DNA of 64,000 bases from assembly GCA_009193035.1 (NCBI GenBank), contig SWDT01000036.1, positions 248,001 through 312,000 on the forward strand. The letters run 5' to 3'. This document shows, piece after piece, positions 33,250 to 45,118 of this stretch. Below the pieces are notes generated by a model that saw only the letters and a program-made list of their open reading frames with translations, was not told where the DNA came from and made no database searches. The DNA is from Halicephalobus mephisto (lineage: Eukaryota > Nematoda > Chromadorea > Rhabditida > Panagrolaimidae). A program made the translations under genes and the position numbers. Numbering within the stretch: the first letter of the stretch is position 1; every line of letters begins with the position of its first letter.

Positions 33250-34921
33250 AATGATAAGAAAGTTAAAAACACAAAATCGGAATCTAACTAGCTCTCCACA
33301 AAAGAAAGCATTCCAAAATTTAGATCATCCTCGCCACAAGAGATCTCGAGCGGAATTCAATGTTTACCTCAAACTTGGGTAATTAAACCGAAGAGAACAC
33401 ATCAATTTGGAACCTTATGAAAAATATGAAAGTTTTGTTAGATGAATACCGGCTGCTGAGAAGAATTTGAATGAGAAAGAATAACGGAAAGAGAGCGCAA
33501 GAACTACGAGAGAAAAGACACAATTAATCCGTCTACCATCAGAGAGAACGCTCATCACTCTCTCTGCTGAAAAATACCTGCATTCATCACTTTCTCGTTC
33601 TTTGTTTACATCGTTATCTTTCGATTTATTGGCATGAACGCCCAATATCCATCCGACAATGAACTTTTCGTTTAGTAAATCTCCGAATTTAAATTTTCAC
33701 TTTGGTTTAATTCCCCAGATTTGAGGTGAGGATTAGATTTCGCTCTGGAAAAATCTTGCGGTGAAACAGGTTAAATTTTGAAATGTTTTTTTAATGAAAA
33801 GCTATTAAGTGGGGATTTATAAGTTTTTTTATGAGTATTGAGAACTTTGTGAACTTCATTCCTCGGCAGTACACATGAGTAGCAATCACGAAACCTGAGC
33901 TGGATTCCTGGTCGAGGAGCTAGGTTGTCGGATCTGATGAACTAACAACTTTATATCAAAATAGTAAAGTACAATAGACCTTAAAGATATACAAAAAAAA
34001 CAAGAACCATCGAAGATTGACTGCAGAGTCGTGAGGAATCAACATGAACAAGTTATCTGAATACATGTGGGCAATGGAGAACAAGCTGAGCACCAAAAGC
34101 AGACCTCAGACACAGGTTAATCGTAATCTAGTCATATATTGTCAAGTGCTTTGAAGAACGATTCGATGAAGTGTGAACTGCACATCGCACCTTTGATGAA
34201 CTATGGTTTCAGCTTTCAAAAACGTTTTTAATCTTCAAATGATCCATTAGAACAATTCTCAAATAATTCTGACGATGCAGACTATCTGGTTTATGATAGA
34301 TTAACACATCGTGGACAATGTGGGCCATATGTGGTACACAACCCTTGGATGCGGCACATAATATTTCGTGACAGATTTATTTTTGCGATTTTTGATTTTC
34401 TTTCAGTTTTTTGTAACTAACAAATATCTCTAGATTGAGCGAAATATTGACAGATTTGGGCCACAGAAAAAAGAATAAATTTTTTAAATTAAAATAAAAT
34501 AATTTTTTGGATTTGATCCTAAAATTGTTTTTGATTTAATTTTTTATATTGCAAACCCGACTGAATTTTTGAATAATATATACCATCTGATTGAGATTTA
34601 GGAAATCTATGATAGGCTGCATTTCTTACGGTCTGTATCCGTGTGTTAAAGAAGTTTAATAAAAACTTCGCAAAATTCAATAAAATTAATAATTTGTGAC
34701 AAAAGTACTCATTTATGTGTGTTGAAAAAAAATAATGTTAACATTCTTCGTGAGCAGTATAAATTTTATTCAGTTTTAAAAAATTAATTTATAAAATGCA
34801 ATATCTTGTAGAATTTTATTAAGATTCATTTGTGAAATTTTCTTTCGTCGTTTTAAAATCAGTAAAGTAATCGACATCTGATCATATCGTTGAATCTAAG
34901 ATATACTTTTTGTAACTTTGT

Positions 34922-35130
34922 TTTCTTCTTCTTCTTTTTCTTCTTCTTTATCCTCAGCGTTTGTCCCGTTCTCGGGGTCCGCTATACCACACCATACAAT
35001 ACAACAGAAAACAAGGTAAATTAAAACAAACTAGAACTTTTTGCTTGATCTTGTATGGCATGTGATTTGATGCGACGTCCCTTACTTTACGTAACTTTGT
35101 GGATTTTCTAATCCAAAAAATTAAAATCTT
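34922..35130 (-). mobile_element. Possible 3' end of a truncated non-LTR retrotransposon
   Basis: Read on the minus strand, a segment ending TGGTATAGCGGACCCCGAG and then ACGGGACAAACGCTGAGG runs straight into an (AAG)n tail. Microsatellite tails after such a GC-rich 3' end are typical of some LINE families, and 5' truncation is usual. I cannot name the family, and no reverse-transcriptase remnant is visible. Confidence 0.3.
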
Positions 35131-35580
35131 TAAATTCGAACAAAACATAACAGACAATAATGAGATCTGTAAATTCTGACTCTAACATCAGAATTGAAAA
35201 TTGACTTTCAGAATTTCGCATTCTGAGTTTTCAGATTCTGAAGTTTAAGATCTCATCTTTTACTTGATGAAATTCAATTTTCATTTTTCTTAAATAATAC
35301 AGATCATCTGAGATCTCAAACTTTTCTTTGGAAATCGATTGTTGAAATAATATCCGAAAAAAAATATTGAAAACTTACGGTTTTTTTCCGGACATCTACA
35401 GAAAATAGAAATCAGTATTTTTCTTAAATTTAAAAAATAATTTCCAAAATTCCGATTTCAAATGTTGATTTTTAATTCCATTAAATTATTCAATTTTTTA
35501 TTTCCTTAATAGTCTGGAATTGAAAGTAAACATATTCTATGAAAATTCCTTCTCATTTCAATTTTAATTTAAAAATCATA

Positions 35581-35672
35581 ATGGATTTTGTAGAATTTTA
35601 TCCAGCTGTTTATTTTGAGCGTTTGCCCTTTGTTTTTTCAGCTTGTGACAGATTCGTTTTAAAAATTACTTT
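35581..35672 (+). pseudogene. Orphan coding fragment, copy 1 (MDFVEFYPA)
   Basis: About 90 bases starting ATGGATTTTGTAGAATTTTA encode MDFVEFYPAVYFERLPF. They are nearly identical to a second copy at 42961, with differences mostly synonymous or conservative. The similarity stops after FVFSACDRF. It looks like a first exon of an unrecognised gene family. Confidence 0.45.
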
Positions 35673-36420
35673 AACAATATCCGATATTCCTTTCTTGCTT
35701 CCACAAATGAAACATTTAGTGTTATTCGGAAGATCTAGGAAATAACAAGATTTCGGGTTTCAGAATCGCGTAATTTTCAAACTGATAAGGAAAGTCACTA
35801 TAGTCGAAATGGCCATCTGAAATGAGTTATATATCATTTTGTAACTCTTAAAATACTGGTTCAGAATCTGTATTCCATTTTTGCTAAACGATCTTCTGAA
35901 GCGAAATCATCATGAAAATTTCTAAATTTAGGATTGAGTTTTCTTTCACTTCTGATTATTTTTTCAAAAAACCAATGAAATAGTTATAATCAGTACAAAA
36001 AATGCATCTAATTGCAAGAAATTATTAAAATTGGTTAAATTAAAGTGGAAAACGAATATCTCCAAAATGGAGTCGCCAACCTTCGACAAAAGCAAAGAGA
36101 TACTTTTGTTTTCCCAACTTTCGATATATGAAATTTTACACATTTATCTCATTTTCTCATTCTACAAAAGCGTTTAGCAGAATTGAATACATATTCAGAA
36201 TCTACATTTCAAGCGCTACAAGACTATATACAACTCGTTTTAAAAAGACCACTGTGGCTAAGGTGACTTCCCTTGTAAGTTTTCTATGCATATCATTTGT
36301 TATCCTAATTTATGTAAGAACAACACCCAAAAAGAATGGATTCTTTTTATTCTGTCTTTCTAAACCTAAATTATGATGTTAATCGGCATTTAAGAATTTC
36401 ATTGATTAGAATGTTTTAGA

Positions 36421-39017
36421 ATGCATTCTCTCTCAAAACGAAAAGATATCCAATGGCTTCGAGCACTGGCAATCTCTACAGTATTCATTTTCCACTTGAT
36501 TCCCGACTACTGTGGCCAAGGGTACTTAGGAGTTGATGTCTTTTTCGTTATTAGTGGGTATTTGATGACGAAGATACTGTACAATCCGAAGCAGCATTCC
36601 TTCATCAACACAGCGGTGAACTTCTATTCGAAAAGAATGAAGAGGTTATTCCCAGCATATTTTGTGCTTATTTTAATAACCATAATTGCTGGGAAATTTA
36701 TTCTACTCGATATGGATTATGGATTCCTAATTAATGATGCAATATGGTCGTCTTTTTTTGTTTCGAACTTACCGCCGATGTTAGAAAAGGAGAGTTATTT
36801 CAAAATGGTAAGTGAATTACTTCAAAAGTAAAGTTAAACTAAATTTTTAAATTTTATACATTATTAAATGAATACAAGGATACAAAAAACATTAACATTA
36901 CATTTCCAGACATCTGAATTCAAGTTCCTTCTCCACACATGGTCGCTCTCTGTAGAAGTTCAATATTACTTGATTGCTCCGCTTCTCTATTTCATCCTCC
37001 ACAGAACCTACAGAATGCAATTTGTTCTCTCAATACTATTCTCCTCTCTCTTCCTTCAATGGACTGTGAGAGGAACCACCATGGAATTCGAACTCCTCTT
37101 CTGTCGTCTCTGGCAGTTCCTTATTGGTACTGTTGTTTTTCTCATGGCCAAGAAAAACGAAGCTGTAATGGATTCTACAATATTCTCTAGTAGGAGATAT
37201 AGAAACATGTTCGTTGGAGCTTCATTGTTATTAATTTTCCTGTCCACTATGCCTGAGATATCGACACTAATCAATTACAAATTCACTGTGAGATTTTTCG
37301 CAACAATCCTGGGTGGAGTTATTGTTTATGCCGGGCATTACGAACAGTTACCAATTCCTACTGTTCTTGATGTGTTTCTAACCTATCTAGGGGACATTTC
37401 GTATAGTTTTTATCTTGTTCACTGGCCGGTTATTGTCTTTGGACGGTATGCAAACGCTGATTCCACCACTTCTGGATTTATTTATATTGTTGCAATCTGT
37501 ATAATAGGAACAGTATTGCTCTATGAATTTCTAGATAAGACTATTCCGAGCAAAACTTCATTAACTGTTTTTCTTCAAACTGGAACCATTTTTGGAATCA
37601 TTCTCATACTATGTCTCAATTCGCTTTTATTAAAAGATAATTCTATTCAAGAAAAAGTGGAACTACCCAAAGATCCTGGTGCCAATTTGTCTATTCAAGA
37701 AGTTATCAAATTAAACCAAAAGTTGGAAGCTTATTGTTACAGAATTCCTATCAAAAACTGTCAAAGTGATTCTATAATATCTAAATTTTTTCCAGAATCT
37801 AAACAGTTCAGGGGATGGAGCAACAACTGTGGTGTCGACTTCAACAAAAATGGAACCAAAACCGTAATTCTATTAGGAAACAGTTTCGCAGCCAGATTCT
37901 CTGCGACAGCGGTGAAGGGATTGACAGAGTTCCCTGATGTAAAGAAAATGTATTTAATTAGCAGACCAACCTGCACCATGCTTGATAGTTTGAATAACAT
38001 AGAGCAGTCAAAATGGCATTGTAAAGGAATGATTGGCAAAAGTAGAGCCTTTGTGAAGGAAGTGAAACCCGATGTCATCATTTATATAGCAAGGTAGGTT
38101 TATGAAGATTAATAAAGATCTCTATGAAAATAGAGGAAGAAAATAAGCGAATTTCCGTTATATACTAAACGTTTAAAGTGTCTGAAAAGCATAAATGGAA
38201 GGATAGTTATGTATTTATGAATTTTGGAAAATTAACACGTTGACGACCGAACGTGTTTTTGGCTGGCGGCCGATTGGGACCAACCGTTTTTTTGGCGTTC
38301 GTTTCTTACGACTCATTTCTGGGTCGTATTGTCCCAACATGCCACCAACTTACGACCCAGAAATGACTCGTATTGTCGTCAACGTGTTAAAAAGTAATAC
38401 AACCTTCTGTTATTTATGAAAAACTAGCTATGTCGATGAGAAAACCCATTATTTGTGTACTGGTTGCTCTAAAAATCCAACTTAAGTTTTCTCTTTTTTG
38501 TAGTTATACTTCCAATGATGTCTATAATCTGAAACTCTTTTTTAGATACAATCATATATCGGAGCTTAAAATTCCTGTCAAAGGAATTGCTTCTCTCCAA
38601 AACGACAGCACAATTGTTGAACTTAAGAAAGAGATCTCGGAATATGAAAAATACACAAACAAAATTATCTTTTTTGAATGTACTCCTCTCATCCTTAATC
38701 CCACTATTAAGAAAGCTGGAGATGTCGCTAGAGTTCTTAAATTTAATCACTCCTTGGCTTCTTTGGATTCCTTCACCTTTCTAAGAAAGGACGTTGAAAA
38801 CGATCTCACTCCTGCTTGGACTAGAATTCAAGCAGCAATTTCTGATTGTAAAAAGTGTCTGGCAATCCCCACTTTGGATTTATTTTGTGATAAAACAAAG
38901 TGTTCTATTGTTGAACCTTCTGGCTTATCCCGATACTGCGATAGAATTCACTTGACAGAGATTGGGACTGATCTTATGCTGCCTTTATTGAAAAGTGTTT
39001 TAAGTGAAATATTATAG
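36421..39017 (+). CDS. Acyltransferase-3 / SGNH-domain membrane protein (oac-type, 680 aa)
   Basis: Seen: exons 36421-36807, 36910-38093 and 38546-39017 join in frame (387, 1184 and 472 bases, stop TAG). The start is chosen because TGTTTTAG lies one base before the ATG. The N-terminal two thirds is a multi-pass acyltransferase-3 domain: QWLRALAISTVFIFHL with the catalytic-type His, GYLGVDVFFVISGY, RMKRLFPAYF, HTWSLSVEVQYY and GDISYSFYLVHWPV. The C-terminal third is an SGNH-like lumenal domain with LLGNSFAARF (Ser about residue 452) and CDRIHLT (Asp/His about residue 655). Known: this two-part layout is shared with nematode OAC proteins and bacterial O-acetyltransferases that acetylate glycans. 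Inferred: acyl transfer to a surface or lumenal glycan, substrate unknown. The second intron carries a MITE. Confidence 0.9.
38232..38390. mobile_element. TTAA-flanked MITE (piggyBac-like) in acyltransferase intron
   Basis: A 151-bp element (38236-38386) is flanked by TTAA on both sides (38232-38235 and 38387-38390). Its ends are perfect 12-bp inverted repeats, CACGTTGACGAC. Inside is a second inverted pair around TACGACCCAGAAATGA, and its GC content is higher than the intron's. TTAA duplication is the signature of piggyBac-type transposition. The element is far too short to encode a transposase, so it is inferred to be a non-autonomous derivative. Confidence 0.85.
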
Positions 39018-40529
39018 AAAATAAATTACTGAAAAATAATTGTAAAATTCTTGACATAAATACAGTATATACAAAATGATGTATCATTTGCTCATAACTT
39101 GATTCAAAACTACTGCACTAGAATGTCATTATTGATAACTATGGCTTTTCCAGATCTGATATTTTGATTTTCTTCCGGCTTTTCAAGTTCTTGCTTCAGA
39201 ATTTATGACACAGAATACAAACTTTTCTTTCATAAAGAGTTGGAAAATTTGCAACATGTAACTCATTTCAGAAACAGTTCAAAAAAATTCTGTTGTCAAA
39301 TATATTTGTTATGAACTCAATTACCTAAGATTTTAATTTTATGATTCTAGCTTCATTCGGTTTCAAAGTTGAATTTGCAAGACAGCCATAGGTTATGAAC
39401 TTAAGAATAATGATTTGCACGATTAGTGGAAATTTGATATTATTTCTAGATATAATCATTGACTGTCAGTAATTTTAAAGTTTCCAGAATCCCAAATGTT
39501 CTGATTTAAGAAAAGATTACTATTTTCAAAATAAAGGTTTCTATTATAATTCTAGAAATTCAGTAAAATCATGTCTTCTGGAATTAATTCAAGATTCATG
39601 TCTTGCTTCAATAATTTATTTTGAAAACAGAATAAAAATAGTGAATATTTTTTATATAGATATAGAATTTTTGAAAATTCATAAAAAGTGAGAAAATGTA
39701 TATGATGTGATATCATCAGCACTGTAACCGTTAGTGTACTCTTTCTAAAAAAGTCATTAGAATCTTTTCAAGTAACTTATGAATATAGTTTATGTGGTAA
39801 CTGCTGAGGTAAAAACTAAAATAAATTAAGTAAATATCATGATATATCTTAGAGGTGCAATTTGTAATAAAATTTGAATTTGATATCATCCTTTCGAAGA
39901 TAGGTATAATCTAAAGACAAGTTTCCGAAATATCTTCCGGGAAAAACGGAGTATTACCATGACAAGTATTATTTTTTCAGCAATGTAACCAAATTTTCAA
40001 TTAAATCCGATCAACCTTATAAATCAGTCCTTGAGGGGATTGAACAAATTAAATTTTTTATGTATTGTAATTACAAGATTTTACTATGTCTAGCTATCTG
40101 TAACCGTTTCTCTATAGAATCTGTACTAAATATGTAGCATTTGGGAGATGATTTAATTAGTGTTGTGATGGGAAAACACCTTGGGTACCTAAATTAATGC
40201 GAGGACTGTAGACTCCTACTGTATGATGATTCTAGAAATTTATCCGAGTATTTAGCACTTAAACAAAGGGAGAGATCTTCATCTGAAGTGATTTAGAATT
40301 GGGCCGATAAAGGAAGAATTTTCTTAAAGATTAACCACCTTTTACATTCGACTCGCGTTTCACAATTACCGGCTGACTGAGAGTGCTTTTACATTAATCA
40401 AGCCATTGACTGTTGTATTCCATTTTCTCTAGCTACAAATTCGTATCCATTAATGAACATTGGTTTCAAATGTTTTTTACTTACTTCCTTAATCTAAATA
40501 AATCTTTGAATTACTTTATAACAGTAATG
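39018..40529. other. AT-rich intergenic region, nothing recognised
   Basis: The region lies between the tail end of the + strand acyltransferase and the 3' end of the - strand fucosyltransferase-like gene. I see no coding frame above background, no tRNA and no clear repeat. Confidence 0.6.
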
Positions 40530-42139
40530 CTAAATAGTTAAATTCGTAAGTAAACGCTGAGTAAATCCTACTTCACATTCTGATTCATCTTGCCACCATT
40601 TGAAAAGATCAGTTATTGTATGTTTTTCTTTTTTATGAACCATCTCACAGACCCTACAGAGGTCCATAATAGTGTCAGTCGGCGTCTTTTTATAATATTT
40701 TGTCCATCTCAAATACCTGCAAAATTATTTGATTAAGTTATTTTAAGAAATAAAATTTTACTTCTTGTATTCTTCGATATTGCCGGCTAAATATTCCATC
40801 CTTTTTACTAGTTCTTTGGGACTGGAGAAGTCATCAAGAGCAAGGAAATACTGGTCTTCAACGATCCCCTTCAAGATAGATCGTTTCAAAACCACAGGAA
40901 CTATGAGTTCCTTTATCCTCCAGAATTTTTCCGTGATGTAATCTTTACAAACAGAGTTCTCAAATGCCAGATAGAAAAAATGATTATCTAAAAATTTTTT
41001 TTAAAAAAAGAGTAATCTCAGGTTGTTTTGATAATTAACTAGGGAACTTGTTCCATTCATATATTGCTCAATACCTTCATCTTTCGTTATTTTTTACTTC
41101 GACAAAAACAAATTGGTTTTGATATAAGAGGAAAAATCATTGAGCAATTCAAAAACGAAACAATTTTCCCTTTCTGGTTATGAGTTAAAGTAATTTGGAA
41201 TTGTTTTCTCTTTAAATGAATGTTCTTACCCAATTCTCTCGGCATACAGTCCTCTTTAGAACAGGGTTTTTTGTTACACTTCCCAAATACCGTAACATTG
41301 ACATATTTCATCAAAGCTTTCAAGTAATTTTCTCTTTTGGAGTGTGTATTACAATGGGAAACGAACTGAAGGACCAGTTTTGTTTTATTCTTTAACTTCG
41401 CTTCTATCTGTTCATCAGTCCAAATTTCATCCTCTCGAACATTATCTTTATCGATTTCATCGAATCTGTCGTAAGGGCCCCAGATGTCACTGTCTCTTCT
41501 GAAGGTCATCGTTAAGTTGAAGAAATTTCTCGGATATTTTTTATATCTGAGATTTTCATTAGCGGGAGATTCTAGAAGATATAATGCATTGAGTATTTTC
41601 GGGATATTATGAAGCTTCAGAAAATCGTCGTATTTAAAACCTCTTGAATTGAAAACACCCGCATGAGCAATAGGATAGAACCTGAGAAACGATAAATTAG
41701 ATGTTAAAATTTAATATAAGTTTCTAGAAATTAATAGAAGTCCAGAATCAACATTTTAAACAGACAAATTTCTCAAAAATTCTGGATATTTGCATCGAAA
41801 TGACTTTTAAGTTTTGTAATACTGCGATTATTTACCTTTGATCCATAGTATAATTACATACGTAAGGACAGTTTGTAATAGATTTCGCTAAGAGCCACTT
41901 CTTTGTCAGTTCAGTAGTGGATAGAGAAGGGACTATAATGATTAGCGGAAAACTCCAATTTGACAGGTGTCGCAGTTCTCCGGATTTATCATATTTGATT
42001 CAAATGTATCAATCGCTGAATTCCGAGGAAAAGCAGAAGAGAACTGTAAATTCTCTGAGATAAGGTAAAAATAACTTCCCAATGAACCGACAGTCAACAT
42101 CAACAAAATAATATAACGATTAGCAAAGCGATGAAGCAT
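40530..42139 (-). CDS. Alpha-1,3-fucosyltransferase-like protein (GT10), with a frame break
   Basis: Seen: exons from 5' to 3' are 42139 to about 41950 (signal anchor), the same region continuing to 41836 in another frame, then 41681-41230, 40987-40762 and 40716-40530 (stop TAG). GT10 hallmarks are TMTFRRDSDIWGPYD, FVSHCNTHSKRENY, VTVFGKC, and YLAFENSVCKDYITEKFW for the donor-binding region. The start at 42139 gives a type II anchor (YIILLMLTVGSLGSYFYL). Known: GT10 enzymes transfer fucose from GDP-fucose in the Golgi. Odd: the anchor frame stops at 41944-41942, the catalytic frame is open only from 41999, and no good splice pair joins them. This is a one-base indel, assembly error or early pseudogenisation. 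All later exons are intact. Confidence 0.82.
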
Positions 42140-42960
42140 TTCAATATTCTTCAGTAAATCGTAAATCTGCAAAACGGTATATCAGTATTCATTTTATCTA
42201 TTTTTTTGTATTACACCTTTTGAGTTCTTTTAGAAAAATGTTTCTTTCGAAAATGAAAACAGAGAGTTTAGTTTCTTTATATATAATTATATAATCAACA
42301 TTGCTGAAAAACGTATCAAGAGTTAGATCTTTAAGTACTACGCTGAATATATGTTGTCTAATGTGGACAATGTTGGGGATCATAGAGGAATTTCTCATAT
42401 GTTTTCTTATTGTTGGACCATGCACCTATCCATTTTAGCACAAATCTTCACAGTGTCGGTTCCGAAAGGAAATATCCTGAGGATCAATAGATTTACGATT
42501 GTACGCTGATGGGAAAGTAAGTAGATTGCGTAATAATTATGAAAATTGTTTGGTATCTCATGTCTCCAGGCTCAATAAATTTGTACCTATTTCTCATCTC
42601 CATGTGGACCAAAAGTCCCTAACCACGATCTAACACTTATGAATGATTGAAGAGCATGGTTTACATATTATTCGATGAAAATTGGATAAAATTTACGACA
42701 GACATATTAATACCTTTTTAAGTCCCGTATAGATTAAGTTATTAATTTTGTCGACCCCGATTATAAACTTTAAAAATAATTTCTCATCAATAAAACTGAA
42801 TTGAATTTTAGAATGCTGTAAACTATTCGATTCACCATTCCAAAATCTAAAATCCCTAGAATTGTTACAAGTGAGCTTCCGCATGTTAATAGTGTGAAGT
42901 TTATAGTAAAAAAATTAAAATTGAAATTAAAAGAATTTCCATTGAATATAAATACCACAA

Positions 42961-43110
42961 TGGATTTTGTAGAATTTTATCCAGCTGCTTATTTTGAGCG
43001 TTTGTCCTTTGTTTTTTCAGCTTGCGACAAGTTCATTTTAGCATTTTCAGTCCCAATTGTGACTTCACTAGCGTTTGATAGATTTTTGAATATTGAACTC
43101 AACTATATAT
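42961..43110 (+). pseudogene. Orphan coding fragment, copy 2 (MDFVEFYPA)
   Basis: An open frame of 50 codons begins MDFVEFYPAAYFERLSF. It matches the fragment at 35581 over about 28 residues (differences V/A, P/S, R/K) and then diverges. I recognise no domain. Confidence 0.45.
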
Positions 43111-43504
43111 AGCATTTGTGTGACTTTGTTAGATAAATGCATGACTCATTAAATTAAAAAGTTCTCGAAAATAGATCCAGAAAACTTGGATAGCTTGGCT
43201 ATTAAATGATGTGATAAAATTAAATTATATCGATTGAAATAATCAAGCATATAGCTATGAACAGATATGTGGAACATTTCTTTCTATTATGAATTAAGAT
43301 GTGATAAGTACTCCAACATCATTTCCATAAAACTTGATCGTAATCGTTTGAAATAAGAATTTTGGCTCATTATGTAAAAGAACAACATCAGCTATGTCAT
43401 TCACACTAATGGGTTAAATTTTTTTCAGTTTTTGAATAAAATTGAAATTAAAATTTCCAGACATTCTTTTGAACTAGAACTGTAAGCATAAAAGGCAGAT
43501 TTAA

Positions 43505-43790
43505 ACCGTGAACGGCCTAGAGAGAAATCCCGCCCAACCAACTGACGTTTAAGAAGTAAAATCAAAGTGCAAAAAGAGTCATTCTTTTAAAAAGCCATCT
43601 CCGAAACGGTTCAAGTTTGACTCTCGCCAAACAAGGACCTTCCTTACCTTGTTCTATATCTATGTTAAGATAAAAATGCTTCGAATTCGCCATACAGTAT
43701 GAGTCTGTAGTTTTCCGTCTAATGACGGAGCTACAAAGTGTCACAATATTACTGATACTTCCCCTTCCATTAAAACCCTTATTACTACAG
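43505..43790. repeat. Dispersed repeat family, copy A
   Basis: It shares ordered blocks with copies at 46150 and 50405: a CCAACYAACTGACGTT-like block, then GTTCAAGTTTGACTC with AAACAAGGACCTTCC, a TAAGATAAA-like block and a TTTTCCGTCTAATGACGGA hairpin. There is no conserved reading frame, so this is a non-coding repeat. Confidence 0.6.
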
Positions 43791-43914
43791 AACTGCAGAG
43801 AAGGTATTTGGAAAAATTTGCATAGTGAAAATAAAATTAAACTATTTCCTATATGAGCCAAAATACTGTTAGTAATATCTGTTTTAATCAACAATCATTT
43901 GAACATATTGTGAG

Positions 43915-44217
43915 ATGTTTGTTAGTGATCTATTCATAATGCTAATTCCTTTATCTTATTCACCACTTACACAGATTCTTTCTACTATATCATTATACCC
44001 TCAAATGACAAATGGGTCTCTCTGTTACAAAGTCTTTACTAAAATAAAGTGTAATGAAGAGCGCTTAAGTATCTCTATTTGTTATGAATTCAAATCTTAT
44101 GGAACAAAATGTAATTCCTGTTATTATTACACAATTTTTGTTCTAATAAAATTAGAGTATCGAGTTGAATCTTTCAAAAAGTATGCACAAATCATGAAAC
44201 GTCGTTCAATTGGATAG
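43915..44217 (+). CDS. Hypothetical Cys-rich open frame (100 codons)
   Basis: This frame begins MFVSDLFIMLIPLSY and carries LCYKVF, KCNEER, ICYEF, KCNSCYYY. A short downstream frame near 44265-44323 has CLFSCCEREKCND. The spacing with a terminal CC and CN recalls small secreted Ly6-like or ET-module proteins of nematodes. No splice pair that joins the two is convincing, so this may be a decayed gene or chance. Confidence 0.25.
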   Translation: MFVSDLFIMLIPLSYSPLTQILSTISLYPQMTNGSLCYKVFTKIKCNEERLSISICYEFKSYGTKCNSCYYYTIFVLIKLEYRVESFKKYAQIMKRRSIG

Positions 44218-45118
44218 TATGTCCATAAAGCTGGGGGAATATCAGAGAGAACAAAAATTTTATCAATGCTTGTTTAGCTGCTGTGAACGTGAAAAATGTA
44301 ATGATGTGAAGTGAATACGGTAAGAATAAATAATTTCACACATATAAAAAGAACTTCCCATCAGGAAAGAGAACGATTTATGCAACGGTTAACACTCACA
44401 CGCGAGATTGTGATTTGTGTAGTTTCTGGTAGATTTTTTAATATTCAGTTCAGTCATATATAAGATTCTACGAAATTTCCTGATTTCCTTTAGAGAACAT
44501 TGGATTGGAAATTTGTTTGTACTTGGATCCGAAAAACTTTAATAATTCAACCGATAGGGATCTGTGAAAAATATCTACATATCTGTTGTAAAGCGTAGAT
44601 GAATAGCTACCGAATCATATATTATCAAGACTATTTATTACGTATCAAAAGTCTTCTGTCATGCAAAGAATACAACATGAAGCGATTGCTAAATCTTTCA
44701 GAGATTTTTGTGCTTGGAACCTTCTTTCTCACAATGTTTTAAACATTCACACAAATTTATTTAAAGTCACTTAATTCTTATTCTTTGTCAATCAGGAAAT
44801 TACTATCATACAAAATCAAAATTATTATGTGAGCTACTTTAGATTTCAGCAAGTTTTAGAAATTCGCGCCAAAACATTTCCATAGAAAAGTTGATATACG
44901 ATTTTTAGCCTTATGGCAATGCCTTGATACTCCTGGGTCGGTAGCAAGCAAGTCTTGTTTGATTCTCTGAAAAACTCGTTTATACAGCTCCAGAAATTCA
45001 ACGACTTGATGTTCAAACTAATTAATTTAAAATATCTAATTGTTCTGGTATTTCTATATTTGCTTGTTTTTACTGGGATAGTTATTATACGCCATGGGCA
45101 GTATTAAAGGCTTCAGAT

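Larger units (their letters stand above)
33260..36420. other. Intergenic region unc-89 to acyltransferase
   Basis: No gene can be supported here. It contains GAGA-rich, slightly GC-richer sequence around 33470-33640 (possible promoter), a TTC-repeat-ended segment at 34922-35130 resembling the 3' tail of a non-LTR retrotransposon, and a short duplicated coding-like block at 35581-35670. The remainder is AT-rich unique sequence. Confidence 0.6.
42140..45118. other. Gene-poor interval with fragments and one repeat copy
   Basis: It contains a weak minus-strand frame at 42198-42425 (PNIVHI-like, possibly a glycosyltransferase remnant), the second MDFVEFYPA fragment at 42961, repeat copy A at 43505-43790, and a Cys-rich open frame at 43915-44217. 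Otherwise it is AT-rich with no supported gene. Confidence 0.5.

Noticed and set aside
33885..33950. GC-rich CTGGTCGAGGAGCTAGG segment as a tRNA
   Set aside because: No acceptor, anticodon or T-arm pairing could be formed.
36128..36376. 82-codon frame upstream of the acyltransferase
   Set aside because: No similarity to a known N-terminus; the acyltransferase has its own start next to TGTTTTAG.
42198..42425. Frame with MIPNIVHI on the minus strand as part of a glycosyltransferase
   Set aside because: The resemblance to PNIVHF-type glycosyltransferase starts covers few residues, and no second exon continues it; left as a possible remnant only.
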